A stretch of 25,267 bases of DNA, from NCBI GenBank assembly GCA_964579735.1, contig CAZOHH010000034.1, forward strand, positions 1 through 25,267, in the 5' to 3' direction. The DNA comes from CAILLO01 sp964579735. GTDB lineage: Bacteria > Bacillota > Clostridia > Saccharofermentanales > UBA5734. The position numbers and the translations under genes are program-made. Of the stretch, positions 1 to 8,034 are shown in pieces; position 1 is the stretch's first letter; every line of letters begins with the position of its first letter. The notes beneath the pieces were generated by a model that was given only the letters and a program-made list of their open reading frames with translations, was not told the origin of the DNA and did no database searches.

Positions 1-978
1 CAGACCGGCGCCTTCCAGGGCCACGTCCACCTCCATACGCGGACCGTGTGGGGGATGGCCCACCTCGGCTTCGTGACCGGAGACGTCCGCTATTCGCTAT
101 GGGCGAAGCGCGCCAGCGACTTCGTGCTCGCCAAGGGCACCGACTTCGGTTGGTATCCGGAGTTCATCCCGCAGCAGGAGTACCGGAGCGAGACCTGTGT
201 CGTCGGAGACCTGTGCGCGACCGGATATTGGCTCGCCAAGGCCGGCTGGATCGAGGAGTACGACCGCCTCGAGCGGACCTTCCGCAACTACCTGCGGACC
301 GTGCGGTTCTATGTCGATGCGCCTTTCGAAGCCCTTTTCCGCCGCATCCACGCGGACCGGAGCGAGGGGGAGATTCTGGAGGCACTGGGTCGGCTCAAGG
401 AAATCGAGGGCGGCTTCGGGGCCCAGGTCGCGTTCAACGACCTCGTGACCTTCCCCGAAACGCTCGGCACCGCGGGGATGGCGGAGAACGGCATCCAGAT
501 GATGGGGTGCTGCCCGCCCTCCGGCATGCTCGCCCTGCACTATGTCTGGCGAGCGCTTTCGGACCGCAGGGGAGACGTGGTCTCGATCCACATGGCACTG
601 GACGGAGACACCAAGCAGGCGCGCATCCGCTGCAGCAGCGACGCGGGCCCCCGTCTGCGGGTCGAGGCCTTCGAAGCCGGCGACTATCGTCTCCGCGTCC
701 CATGTTGGGCACGGAAGGCCGACGTAAAGGTCCGTCATGCCGGCCGCGCAGTCCCGGTCCGATGGGCTGGTCCCGGTGCCGCCTATGTGGAGGTGACCGG
801 CGTCGTGCCAGGAGACGTCCTCGAGCTGGACTACGCGCTTCCCTCTTTCCGGCAGACATTCCGCCCGGATTCCGTTCCCGGCGGCACCGGCGAAGTGCGG
901 GTCCGCTGGCTGGGCAACCAGGTGCTGTCCATCGACCCGGCGGGGGAGTTCCTGCCGATCTACCCTGCGGGCGGCTGA
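1..978 (+). CDS. GH127-like (DUF1680) beta-L-arabinofuranosidase-type enzyme, 5' truncated
   Basis: The reading frame is open from base 1 to a TGA at 976-978, so the N-terminus lies outside the window; 325 codons are visible. Numbering from the Met at 46, there is an S-E-T-C motif (Glu49, Cys51; bases 190-198) and a G-C-C-P-P motif (Cys155, Cys156; bases 508-513). In family GH127, known from HypBA1, a Glu and three Cys in E-T-C and C-C-P-P motifs bind zinc, and one Cys is the nucleophile. All of these residues are kept. The C-terminal 150 residues look like the beta-sandwich that follows the (alpha/alpha)6 barrel. The E-T-C to C-C spacing is about 104 residues, longer than the roughly 77 I recall for HypBA1, so this is probably a divergent subgroup. 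Likely role: removal of terminal L-arabinofuranose or a related sugar. The next gene starts 2 nt downstream. Confidence 0.72.
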   Translation, partial: QTGAFQGHVHLHTRTVWGMAHLGFVTGDVRYSLWAKRASDFVLAKGTDFGWYPEFIPQQEYRSETCVVGDLCATGYWLAKAGWIEEYDRLERTFRNYLRTVRFYVDAPFEALFRRIHADRSEGEILEALGRLKEIEGGFGAQVAFNDLVTFPETLGTAGMAENGIQMMGCCPPSGMLALHYVWRALSDRRGDVVSIHMALDGDTKQARIRCSSDAGPRLRVEAFEAGDYRLRVPCWARKADVKVRHAGRAVPVRWAGPGAAYVEVTGVVPGDVLELDYALPSFRQTFRPDSVPGGTGEVRVRWLGNQVLSIDPAGEFLPIYPAGG

Positions 979-980
979 AG

Positions 981-2674
981 GTGGAGGAGGCTTGCGCATT
1001 CCGCAACCCCGGCCGGATCGTAAGGGATTCCGTGCTGGCGCAGGCCCTCCGGGTCCGCGCGGAAAGTGCCGCGCGCATCGGGCGGATCGATTCTCCCGAG
1101 GCGTGGTCGGGCCGAAGAGCGGACCTGAAGAGTGCCCTACTCGACAGTCTCGGCGGACTTCCCGAGCGGTCGAAGTCTGCGGTGCGCCGTCTCGGCGTCA
1201 CCCGGCTGGACGACCACGCCATCGAAAGGGTCCGACTGGAAAGTCTTCCCGGTGAGACCCTCGACCTCGACCTCCATCTGCCCTCCGGATTCCGTGCGCC
1301 GCACCCGACGGTCCTGTTCACGACCGGTCACAGCGGCAAGGAGGACCCCGACCACCGCCTGCCGGTGCAGGACCTCGTGAAGAGGGGCTTCGCCGTCGTG
1401 GTCTTCGACTGTCTCGGGCGCGGGGAGAGGACCCTCGGCAACGAACACTTCGAAGTCGGACCTCTCGCCTGGCTCAACGGCGGCTGCATGGAGCGGTATT
1501 TCGTCCACGACAGCCTCGTCGCCATGGACTATCTCTGCACGCGGGCGGATGTCGATTCCTCCCGAATCGGCTGCACGGGCGTTTCCGGCGGAGGGAACAC
1601 GGTCCTCTTCCACGCGGCCTTGGACGAGCGGGTCGCCTGCGCGGTTCCAGCCTGCACGGTGGCGTCCCTNNNNNNNNNNNNNNNNNNNNNNNNNNNNNNN
1701 NNNNNNNNNNNNNNNNNNNNNNNNNNNNNNNNNNNNNNNNNNNNNNNNNNNNNNNNNNNNNNNNNNNNNGCTTCGTCGACCGGGGACAGGGACACGGGTT
1801 CCACCCCGCCCTGCGGAAGTCGATGGTCGACTGGATGGTGCGACACCTCGGGGAGCCGCGGGCGGTCGAGGCGGGCGATGTCGCCATGATCGAAGAGACC
1901 GACCTCTCCGAGGCACTTCCGGCGGAGAACCTCACGCTCAAGGAACATGAATCCACCCGCATGGACTTCTCGGCGCCGGACGCGGACCGCCTCCGCACCC
2001 TCCTGGGCTTGTCGTCCCGGACGGTCGCCTGGCGCGTCCTTTCGAACGGATCGACCGCCATGGGCGATGTCACGGCGGAACGTACTGTGCTCGAGACCGA
2101 GCCCGGCATCCCGGTGTCCGTCGTCGTCTTCCGTCCTGCCGACGGGGGTGTCCCCGTGGACTGCCGGCTCGTCCTGTCCGACACGGGATGTGATGGGCTG
2201 CTTTCCCCTGGTGGGACCGACGGCCCCCTGCGGGCCGACCGTCTGCTCGTCTCCGCGGACCTGCGCGGCACGGGAGCGACCCGGCCGGAACCCTCCCTCT
2301 GGGACGTCCACGGCTTCTGCCGCATGGAGAGGGCCGTGGCCTCCACCGCCATCTCCCTCGGGTATCCGATCCCGGGTCAACGCGTGTACGATGCGCTCGC
2401 AGCGATCGGCCACGTGCGGGAGAGGTACGGTTGGACCGGATGCATCCGAATCAGAGGGGAAGGGCACATGGCGGTCGTCGCCTGGCTGGTCGCGCTCCTG
2501 CTCGGCGACGAGGTCCTCCTGGAATCGGACCCGGAGCCGATACGGACCCTGCTTCGCCTCCAGGACGAGGGCATGCGCGAAGCGCCCTTCGGGAACATGG
2601 ATGCCAGAGGCTACGCCTACGAATACTCGGACATCGTGCCGGGAATCACAGGACCAGGGAGGAAAGAAGAATGA
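981..2674 (+). CDS. Two-domain alpha/beta hydrolase (acetyl xylan esterase-like), interrupted by assembly gap
   Basis: I join two open frames across the N gap as one gene. Before the gap (GTG at 981; alternative GTG at 1032 behind AAGGGA) an alpha/beta hydrolase domain carries a G-V-S-G-G-G nucleophile elbow with Ser at 1584-1586. After the gap the frame changes from 3 to 2, as expected when 100 Ns stand for an unknown length. It continues with a G-H-G-F motif whose His (1793-1795) fits the catalytic His; the catalytic Asp would fall in the gap. A second hydrolase-like domain follows (about 1950-2660), but its elbow reads R-G-E-G-H, with Glu (2459-2461) where Ser is expected, so it is probably inactive. 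Likely role: deacetylation of a decorated sugar. The stop overlaps the next start in an ATGA at 2671-2674. The alternative is two separate genes, one each side of the gap. Confidence 0.66.
1670..1769. other. Assembly gap of 100 N
   Basis: Exactly 100 consecutive N. This is the usual placeholder for a scaffold join of unknown size, so the true distance is not known. It sits inside the esterase gene between the nucleophile Ser and the catalytic His, and the coding frame shifts across it. Confidence 0.98.
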
Positions 2675-3954
2675 AGCAGGTATTGGCGATCCACGGTGGC
2701 ACCCCTGTCCGGACGAAGCCCTTCCCGAGCAAGATCCCTGGGGCCAGCCTGATCGGCGCGGAGGAGCTCGACGAACTCAAGGACGTCGTTGCGGAACAAA
2801 GCCCCTTCCGCCACTACGGTATCGGGACCCCGCACAAGGTCGCCGATTTTGAGGCGGAATTCCGTGACGCGATCGGCTGCCGTTTCGCGCTGGCCGTCTC
2901 CAGCGGCTCGGCGGCTCTCTTCTGCGCCACCGTGGCCCTCGGCCTCGGCCCGGGCGACGAGGTGATCCTTCCTGCGTTCGGCTGGTTCTCCGACTTCTAC
3001 GCCATCGCGCACGTGGGGGCGGTGCCCGTCTTCGCCGACATCGACGCGACGCTGAACCTCGACCCGGACGACCTGGAACGGAAGATCACGCCGAGGACCC
3101 GCGCCGTGGTGGTCATCCACTACCAAGGGGGACCGGCCGACATGGACCGGATCCTCGCCATCGCGCAGCGGCATGGCCTGTCCGTCATCGAGGACTGCGC
3201 CCAGGCCCTCGGCGCCGAATACAAGGGACGAAAGCTCGGAACCTTGGGCGATGTGGGCATCGCGAGCTTCCACTCGAACAAGATGATCACGTGCGGCGAA
3301 GGCGGCATGCTCTACACGAACGACGAGAAGATCTTCGCCCGCGCAGTTCGCTATCACGACCTCGGCTTCATCCGCCCCGTGTTCCAGTCGCAGCTTCAGG
3401 ACCCGACGCTGGCGGACCCTGCGAATGCCTTCCTGGGCATGCAGTTCCGGATGAGCGAGTTGGCCGGCGCCTTCATGCGGGCGCAGCTGCGGAAGCTTCC
3501 GGGTCTCCTGTCGACCTGCCGCACCCACCACGCCCGCATCCGGGCCGCCTTCCGCGACAGCCGACACTTCACGTTCCGGCCCGTGGACGAAGGCGATGCC
3601 GGAATCACGCTGTTCATGGCCTTTCCCACCCAGCCGCAAGCCGCTCGCTTCCAGGAGTGCCTCGCGGCCGAGGGAGTCTCCATCGGCCCTTCTTCGGGCT
3701 GCAGCAACATCCTGGAGACCGAACCCATCCGCTCCCACCGGCAGTTCCACGAGGCCATCCCCCCGTTCGGAACAGGATATGCGGGGGCCGAAGTCGTCTA
3801 CGACCCCGCGACGATGTGCACGGAAACGAAACGGATCCTCGACCGGCAGGTCGCCATCGGCATCGGTCCGCTCTACACGGAGCAGGACGTCGACGATATC
3901 ATCTCGGCGATAGCCAAGGTGAGCGCGGCCCTCGACGAGGAGGCCGACGCATGA
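2671..3954 (+). CDS. DegT/DnrJ/EryC1/StrS-family PLP aminotransferase
   Basis: 427 residues, normal for the family. The ATG at 2671 overlaps the previous stop (ATGA) and has AGGGAGGA at 2656-2663, so I prefer it over upstream starts in the same frame. The PLP lysine is Lys204 in the H-S-N-K block followed by C-G-E-G-G. Asp175 in E-D-C-A-Q-A would contact the pyridine nitrogen, and the S-S-G-S block at 78-80 lies where the phosphate binds. The N-terminal stretch A-I-H-G-G-T-P-V-R resembles aminotransferases of the scyllo-inosose/StsC type, by recollection. The family transfers an amino group, usually from glutamate or glutamine, to a keto sugar or keto cyclitol. No nucleotide-sugar or glycosyltransferase genes are nearby, so an antibiotic or LPS role is not supported. 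It may transaminate a catabolic intermediate. Substrate unknown. Confidence 0.88.
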   Translation: MKQVLAIHGGTPVRTKPFPSKIPGASLIGAEELDELKDVVAEQSPFRHYGIGTPHKVADFEAEFRDAIGCRFALAVSSGSAALFCATVALGLGPGDEVILPAFGWFSDFYAIAHVGAVPVFADIDATLNLDPDDLERKITPRTRAVVVIHYQGGPADMDRILAIAQRHGLSVIEDCAQALGAEYKGRKLGTLGDVGIASFHSNKMITCGEGGMLYTNDEKIFARAVRYHDLGFIRPVFQSQLQDPTLADPANAFLGMQFRMSELAGAFMRAQLRKLPGLLSTCRTHHARIRAAFRDSRHFTFRPVDEGDAGITLFMAFPTQPQAARFQECLAAEGVSIGPSSGCSNILETEPIRSHRQFHEAIPPFGTGYAGAEVVYDPATMCTETKRILDRQVAIGIGPLYTEQDVDDIISAIAKVSAALDEEADA

Positions 3955-4760
3955 AAGGACTCGAGTTCTTCGACTCTTACGTCCGGCTCGGCCGCGGCCT
4001 CGAGGTCCTCTTCGGCGGACTCGAGGCCAACCAGCAGCGCATGGACGGGCGGAACACCACCGCGGCGCTCGCCCTCGAGGAGATGGACGGTCTCGGCGTG
4101 GGTCAGGCCATGGTCCAGCACGTGCTTTCCTACCAGTACAACGCGGCCTTCGGGAATCGACTCCTCATGGAGGAAATCGCCGGCGAGAAGCGGCTCCATC
4201 CCGTCTGGATGGTCTATCCGACCGCGACGGGGGAATGCGGGGGGGCCGCCGATGTAGCCGAAGAGCTGTGCCGCCACCATGTCCAGGGCGTCCTTCTGTA
4301 TGCCGGGAATTATCGTTTCCGCGGAGGGGGCGCCTTCTCCGCCGACGAGTGGAACCTGGGAGATCTCCTTTCGATGCTCGAGGAGCTTTCAATGCCCGTC
4401 TTCACGCGGCCTGGCGCCGACCTGTCCTGGAGCGGAGTCCACGACCTGCTGAAAGCCCACCCGCGGCTGCCGCTGGTCCTGCGGGAGGTCGACCTCGCGT
4501 CCGACCGGAACCTCTATGCGCTGGCCGCCGCCTACCCGAACTTCTACGTGGGCACAGAGAACTACAAGGGGCTTTTCGCCCTCGAAGCCTTCGCGAAGCG
4601 CTTCGGATCCGAACGCCTCCTCTATGGGAGCGGATATCCCATCCAGAGCATGGGCGGGTCGATGACGGCGCTTCTGGTCTCGGACCTCGCGTGGAACGAC
4701 CGGGAGAACATCGCAGGGCGGAACATGGAGCGGCTGCTCGGGGGGATCCGTCATGACTGA
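3951..4760 (+). CDS. Amidohydrolase-2-fold protein lacking metal ligands (probable pseudo-enzyme)
   Basis: 269 residues; its start overlaps the aminotransferase stop (ATGA at 3951). The fold is recognised from the C-terminal signature (F-G-S-E-R-L-L-Y-G then I-A-G-R-N-M-E-R-L-L-G) and from similarity in layout to the next gene. Every metal ligand seen in the neighbour is replaced here. The N-terminal H-x-H becomes Tyr10/Arg12 in F-D-S-Y-V-R-L, the strand-5 His becomes Arg153, the strand-6 His becomes Glu179, and the catalytic Asp after Y-G-S becomes Gly228. The frame is intact with normal codon use, so it is unlikely to be a decaying pseudogene. I infer a non-hydrolytic partner or allosteric subunit for the following amidohydrolase, or a repurposed ligand-binding barrel. 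The function has not been shown. Confidence 0.75.
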   Translation: MKGLEFFDSYVRLGRGLEVLFGGLEANQQRMDGRNTTAALALEEMDGLGVGQAMVQHVLSYQYNAAFGNRLLMEEIAGEKRLHPVWMVYPTATGECGGAADVAEELCRHHVQGVLLYAGNYRFRGGGAFSADEWNLGDLLSMLEELSMPVFTRPGADLSWSGVHDLLKAHPRLPLVLREVDLASDRNLYALAAAYPNFYVGTENYKGLFALEAFAKRFGSERLLYGSGYPIQSMGGSMTALLVSDLAWNDRENIAGRNMERLLGGIRHD

Positions 4761-5583
4761 GCGCGGCGTCTACAGCGAAAGGCTCCTCCACCTCGATCGC
4801 CTCGGCGTGTTCATCTTCGACTGCCATGGGCATGTCGGCCCGGTGCCCACCCAGTCCGTCGCCGGCGACGGCGGGGAAGAGATTCTGGTCCGCATGATGG
4901 ACCTCGTGGGCATCGACCGGATTTCCGCCTCCCATATGTTGGGCATCTGTGGGGATACGCTGGAGGGGAATCGTCTGGGCCTTGCGTGTGCCCAGCGGAA
5001 CCCGGGACGGATTCTCCACTACCCCGTCTACGACCCGAACCTCGCGCCGGAGGAGATGATGGCCGATATGTTCCGCTATCTCGACGACCCCACGACGGCG
5101 GGCGTCAAGCTCCACCCCATGTGGCACGGGACGCGACCCGACGACCCGCGTTACGACCTCGTCCTCGAGGCGGCGGCGGAACGCTGCCTTCCGGTCCTTG
5201 TCCACACCTGGGGCGCGGAGGAAGTGCTCGCGGCCGAACGGACCGCCCGACGCTTCCCCGGACTCGCCCTTCTTATCGGTCACTCCGGCGGCGCCGACAT
5301 CCGGGGCATCGACCAGGCGCTGGCCAGCGCGGCGGCGGTCGACAACCTCTACCTCGATCTGACGATGTCCCTGACCTATGACGGACTCATCGAGTACATG
5401 CTCGCGAAGGTACCGGTCGAGAGAATCCTGTACGGCTCGGACATGTCCTACATGGACCCGAGGACCCAGATCGGCCGGGTCGTGTTCTCCCGCATCGGAG
5501 ATTCGGCGATCGAGCGGATCCTGGGCCTCAACTTCCTCGAGCTGGTTTCGCGCAGAAAACGGAAGGATGGACCGACGCCATGA
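4753..5583 (+). CDS. Metal-dependent amidohydrolase (Amidohydro_2 family)
   Basis: 276 residues. The ATG at 4753 overlaps the previous gene by 8 nt and has a G-rich Shine-Dalgarno-like tract just upstream (4740-4746). All expected ligands are visible: His25-x-His27 in F-D-C-H-G-H, Lys119/His121 in G-V-K-L-H-P, His151 in L-V-H-T-W-G, His177 in G-H-S-G-G, and Asp230 in L-Y-G-S-D. The family are TIM-barrel, usually zinc- or manganese-dependent hydrolases or decarboxylases acting on amides, lactones or small carboxylates. A lactonase acting on a sugar lactone or a deacylase for an amino sugar would suit the adjacent aminotransferase and isomerase, but the sequence does not fix the substrate. Its metal-less paralogue lies directly upstream, so the pair probably arose by duplication. 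The stop overlaps the next start (ATGA). Confidence 0.84.
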   Translation: MTERGVYSERLLHLDRLGVFIFDCHGHVGPVPTQSVAGDGGEEILVRMMDLVGIDRISASHMLGICGDTLEGNRLGLACAQRNPGRILHYPVYDPNLAPEEMMADMFRYLDDPTTAGVKLHPMWHGTRPDDPRYDLVLEAAAERCLPVLVHTWGAEEVLAAERTARRFPGLALLIGHSGGADIRGIDQALASAAAVDNLYLDLTMSLTYDGLIEYMLAKVPVERILYGSDMSYMDPRTQIGRVVFSRIGDSAIERILGLNFLELVSRRKRKDGPTP

Positions 5584-6419
5584 GTGGGACGAAGACCGTG
5601 TTCAGCCTCTTCACGGGCATGCTGCCTCGACTGCCGCTGGAGACCGTCGCTGGGTTGGCGCGGGAAGCCGGCTTCGATGGACTGGAACTCGGGGTGGGCT
5701 ATCCCAACCTGTCGTACGAAATCGCCGAAAGTCGCGCGGAGGAGATCCGCCGGGAGCTCGAGGACCAGGGGCTGTCCATCGTGGCCGTGTCGTGCGGCGG
5801 CGGTCCCTATCTTTCCGAACCGGACAAGGTGCGCCGTTCCCTGTCCATCGCCCAGCGCCTGGGAACGCGCCTGGTCCGCGTGCTTCCTCCGTGGTACGAC
5901 GGGTCGGACTACCGGACCCTGTTCGACCGCAGCCGCGAGCAGCTGGAGGAGATCGTCGAACTCTGCCGCGCCGAGGACTGCCGGGCCATGCTGGAAACGC
6001 ATTTCGGCAATCTCATCCCGAGCCCTTCGCTCGCCCTGCGCCTGATGGAAGGGCTCGATCCCCGTCATGTCGGCATCCTGCACGACCCCGCCAACCAGAT
6101 CGTCGAAGGCCGGGAGCACCCGGGGATCTCCGTCGGCCTGATGGGCCCCTATCTCGCCCACGTCCACGTCAAGAACGCGACCTGGGGGTGGAACGAGCGG
6201 GATTGGCAGGGAAACCCGATCGAGAGACAATGGGGTTGGTCCTTCACCGGGATCCGGCAGGGCATGGTGGAATGGGGCGCCGTCGTCCGCCACCTTCTGC
6301 AGGCGGGGTACGAGGGAGCGTTCTCCTTCGAGGACCTCTCGCTTCGCGAGGACCGGGAGCGCCTCGCCGAGCTCGCCGGGTTCAAGGAATTCTTCCCGCC
6401 CGACAGTGGCGGAAACTGA
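5580..6419 (+). CDS. Sugar phosphate isomerase/epimerase-like TIM barrel (AP-endonuclease 2 family)
   Basis: 279 residues, typical for the family. The ATG at 5580 overlaps the amidohydrolase stop, and GGAAGGATGG lies just upstream. Candidate metal residues are in the usual order: Glu139 (M-L-E-T-H), Asp169 (L-H-D-P-A-N), His194/His196 (H-V-H-V-K-N) and Glu251 (S-F-E-D). Family members isomerise or epimerise ketoses, or dehydrate keto-inositols, using a divalent metal, and are cytoplasmic. The aminotransferase and amidohydrolases just upstream suggest one sub-pathway on a modified sugar or cyclitol. It is only loosely like the second isomerase at 24311. The exact reaction cannot be read from sequence. 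Confidence 0.82.
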   Translation: MSGTKTVFSLFTGMLPRLPLETVAGLAREAGFDGLELGVGYPNLSYEIAESRAEEIRRELEDQGLSIVAVSCGGGPYLSEPDKVRRSLSIAQRLGTRLVRVLPPWYDGSDYRTLFDRSREQLEEIVELCRAEDCRAMLETHFGNLIPSPSLALRLMEGLDPRHVGILHDPANQIVEGREHPGISVGLMGPYLAHVHVKNATWGWNERDWQGNPIERQWGWSFTGIRQGMVEWGAVVRHLLQAGYEGAFSFEDLSLREDRERLAELAGFKEFFPPDSGGN

Positions 6420-6462
6420 TGAGAACCAGCGCTCCGGCGCAGAACCGAAGGGGGAATGGGAC

Positions 6463-8001
6463 ATGATCCGCGGAATCCTCGGCACGGTGGACAAAGGCAC
6501 GATCTCGCGCCACATCCAGGGGCACTTCTCCGAGCATCTCGGCCGCTGCATCTATGAGGGCATCTGGGTCGGGGAGGACTCCCCCGTACCGAACGTGGAA
6601 GGGTACCGAAGCGACGTGTTGGAGGCGCTCCGGGCGCTGCACGTCCCTGTCCTGCGCTGGCCGGGAGGCTGCTTCGCCGACGAGTACCATTGGAAGAACG
6701 GCATCGGGCCGCGCGAACTGCGACCGACCATGGTCAACACGCACTGGGGCGGAGTGACCGAGAACAACCACTTCGGCACCCACGAATTCCTGCGCCTGTG
6801 CGAACTGCTCGGGGCTGAACCCTATATCTGCGGCAACCTCGGCAGCGGCTCCGTCCAGGAGATGGCGGAGTGGGTCGAGTACATGACCTTCGCGGGGAAG
6901 TCGCCCATGGCCGACCTGCGCCGAAGCAACGGACGCGAGGAGCCCTTCCGCCTCAAGTACTTCGGCGTGGGCAACGAGAGCTGGGGCTGCGGCGGCGCCA
7001 TGCGGCCGGAACACTATGCCGACGAATTCCGGCGCTACAACGTGTTCTGCCGCGACTTCGGCACCGAGCGCCTGTATCGGATCGCCTGCGGTTCCTATGA
7101 AACCAACTATCATTGGACCGAGGTACTCATGAAGGAGGCCGTGCAATTCCCGCCCTTCGGGGAGCACCGCCACATGCAGGGTCTGAGCTTCCACTACTAC
7201 ACGATCCTGCGCGGCGCGGATGGCAAGCCGAAACCCGCGACGGGTTTCACGCCGGAGGACTACTATGCGACGATGCGCGAAGCCTTGAAGATCGACGACA
7301 TGCTGCGCATGCACGGGGCCATCATGGACCGCACCGACCCGGAGCGGAAGGTCGGCCTCATCGTGGACGAGTGGGGCACCTGGCACGAAGTGGAGCCGGG
7401 GAGCAACCCCGGGTTCCTGTACATGCGGAGCACGATGCGCGACGCCATGGTGGCGGCCCTCACCCTCCATGTGTTCCATCAGCATCGGGAGCGCGTCCAC
7501 ATGGCCAACATCGCCCAGGTGGTCAACGTCCTCCAGGCCGTCGTGCTGACCGAGGGCGACCGGATGCTCCGCACCCCGACCTACCACGTCTTCGAGATGT
7601 TCTCGGGCCATCAGGAGGCCGAGCTGCTCGACCTGAAGCTGGAGGACCGCTGGCTCGAACCGGCCGGCTCCGGTGCCTCCACGCCCCTGCCGGCCGTCAG
7701 TGCCTCCGCCTCGCGCGCCGCCGACGGCTCCGTGCTGTTCACGCTGGCCAACCTGTCGCTCGAAGCGGCCGAGACGATGCGGATCCTGCTGCCGGAGACC
7801 CTCGCGGGATGCGCCGTCGTCGACGCCCGCGAGCTCCGTTCGACGGGTGCGATCGACGCCGACAACACCTTCGACTCGCCGGACGCCATATCCCCGCGCC
7901 CGCTGGAGGGCGTCGGCATCGTGGACGGTTGGCTGGTCGTGCCGCTCGCCCCGATGAGCGTCGCCTCTGTGCGGTTGATCCCTTCCACGCCCCGGCCCTG
8001 A
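6463..8001 (+). CDS. GH51-type alpha-L-arabinofuranosidase
   Basis: I choose the ATG at 6463 (512 residues) because AAGGGGGAA at 6448-6456 is well spaced and the protein then begins as GH51 enzymes do. An in-frame ATG at 6406 would add 19 residues and overlap the previous gene by 14 nt. Near the N-terminus H-F-S-E-H-L-G-R-C-I-Y is the GH51 family hallmark. The acid/base Glu is in G-V-G-N-E-S-W (Glu172 from 6463) and the nucleophile Glu in V-D-E-W-G (Glu303). R-W-P-G-G at about 65 and the C-terminal beta-sandwich also fit. GH51 enzymes release terminal alpha-L-arabinofuranose with retention, usually inside the cell; no signal peptide is seen here. The next gene starts 33 nt after the stop. A related specificity, such as another furanoside, cannot be excluded. 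Confidence 0.9.
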   Translation: MIRGILGTVDKGTISRHIQGHFSEHLGRCIYEGIWVGEDSPVPNVEGYRSDVLEALRALHVPVLRWPGGCFADEYHWKNGIGPRELRPTMVNTHWGGVTENNHFGTHEFLRLCELLGAEPYICGNLGSGSVQEMAEWVEYMTFAGKSPMADLRRSNGREEPFRLKYFGVGNESWGCGGAMRPEHYADEFRRYNVFCRDFGTERLYRIACGSYETNYHWTEVLMKEAVQFPPFGEHRHMQGLSFHYYTILRGADGKPKPATGFTPEDYYATMREALKIDDMLRMHGAIMDRTDPERKVGLIVDEWGTWHEVEPGSNPGFLYMRSTMRDAMVAALTLHVFHQHRERVHMANIAQVVNVLQAVVLTEGDRMLRTPTYHVFEMFSGHQEAELLDLKLEDRWLEPAGSGASTPLPAVSASASRAADGSVLFTLANLSLEAAETMRILLPETLAGCAVVDARELRSTGAIDADNTFDSPDAISPRPLEGVGIVDGWLVVPLAPMSVASVRLIPSTPRP

Positions 8002-8034
8002 TCCCGGCCTCGCAGAACGAGACGAAGGAGAGCC

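Noticed and set aside
48..980. Upstream extension of the esterase frame over the GH127-like gene
   Set aside because: The translation before 981 is Arg/Pro-rich and motif-free, while the overlapping frame carries E-T-C and C-C-P-P. The esterase most likely starts at 981 or 1032.
1670..1769. Frameshift in the esterase
   Set aside because: The frame change coincides exactly with the 100-N placeholder of unknown true length, so it gives no evidence for a mutation.
3951..4760. Pseudogene call for the metal-less amidohydrolase
   Set aside because: No frameshift or stop, normal length, coupled start and stop, and conserved fold signatures; loss of ligands alone does not show decay.
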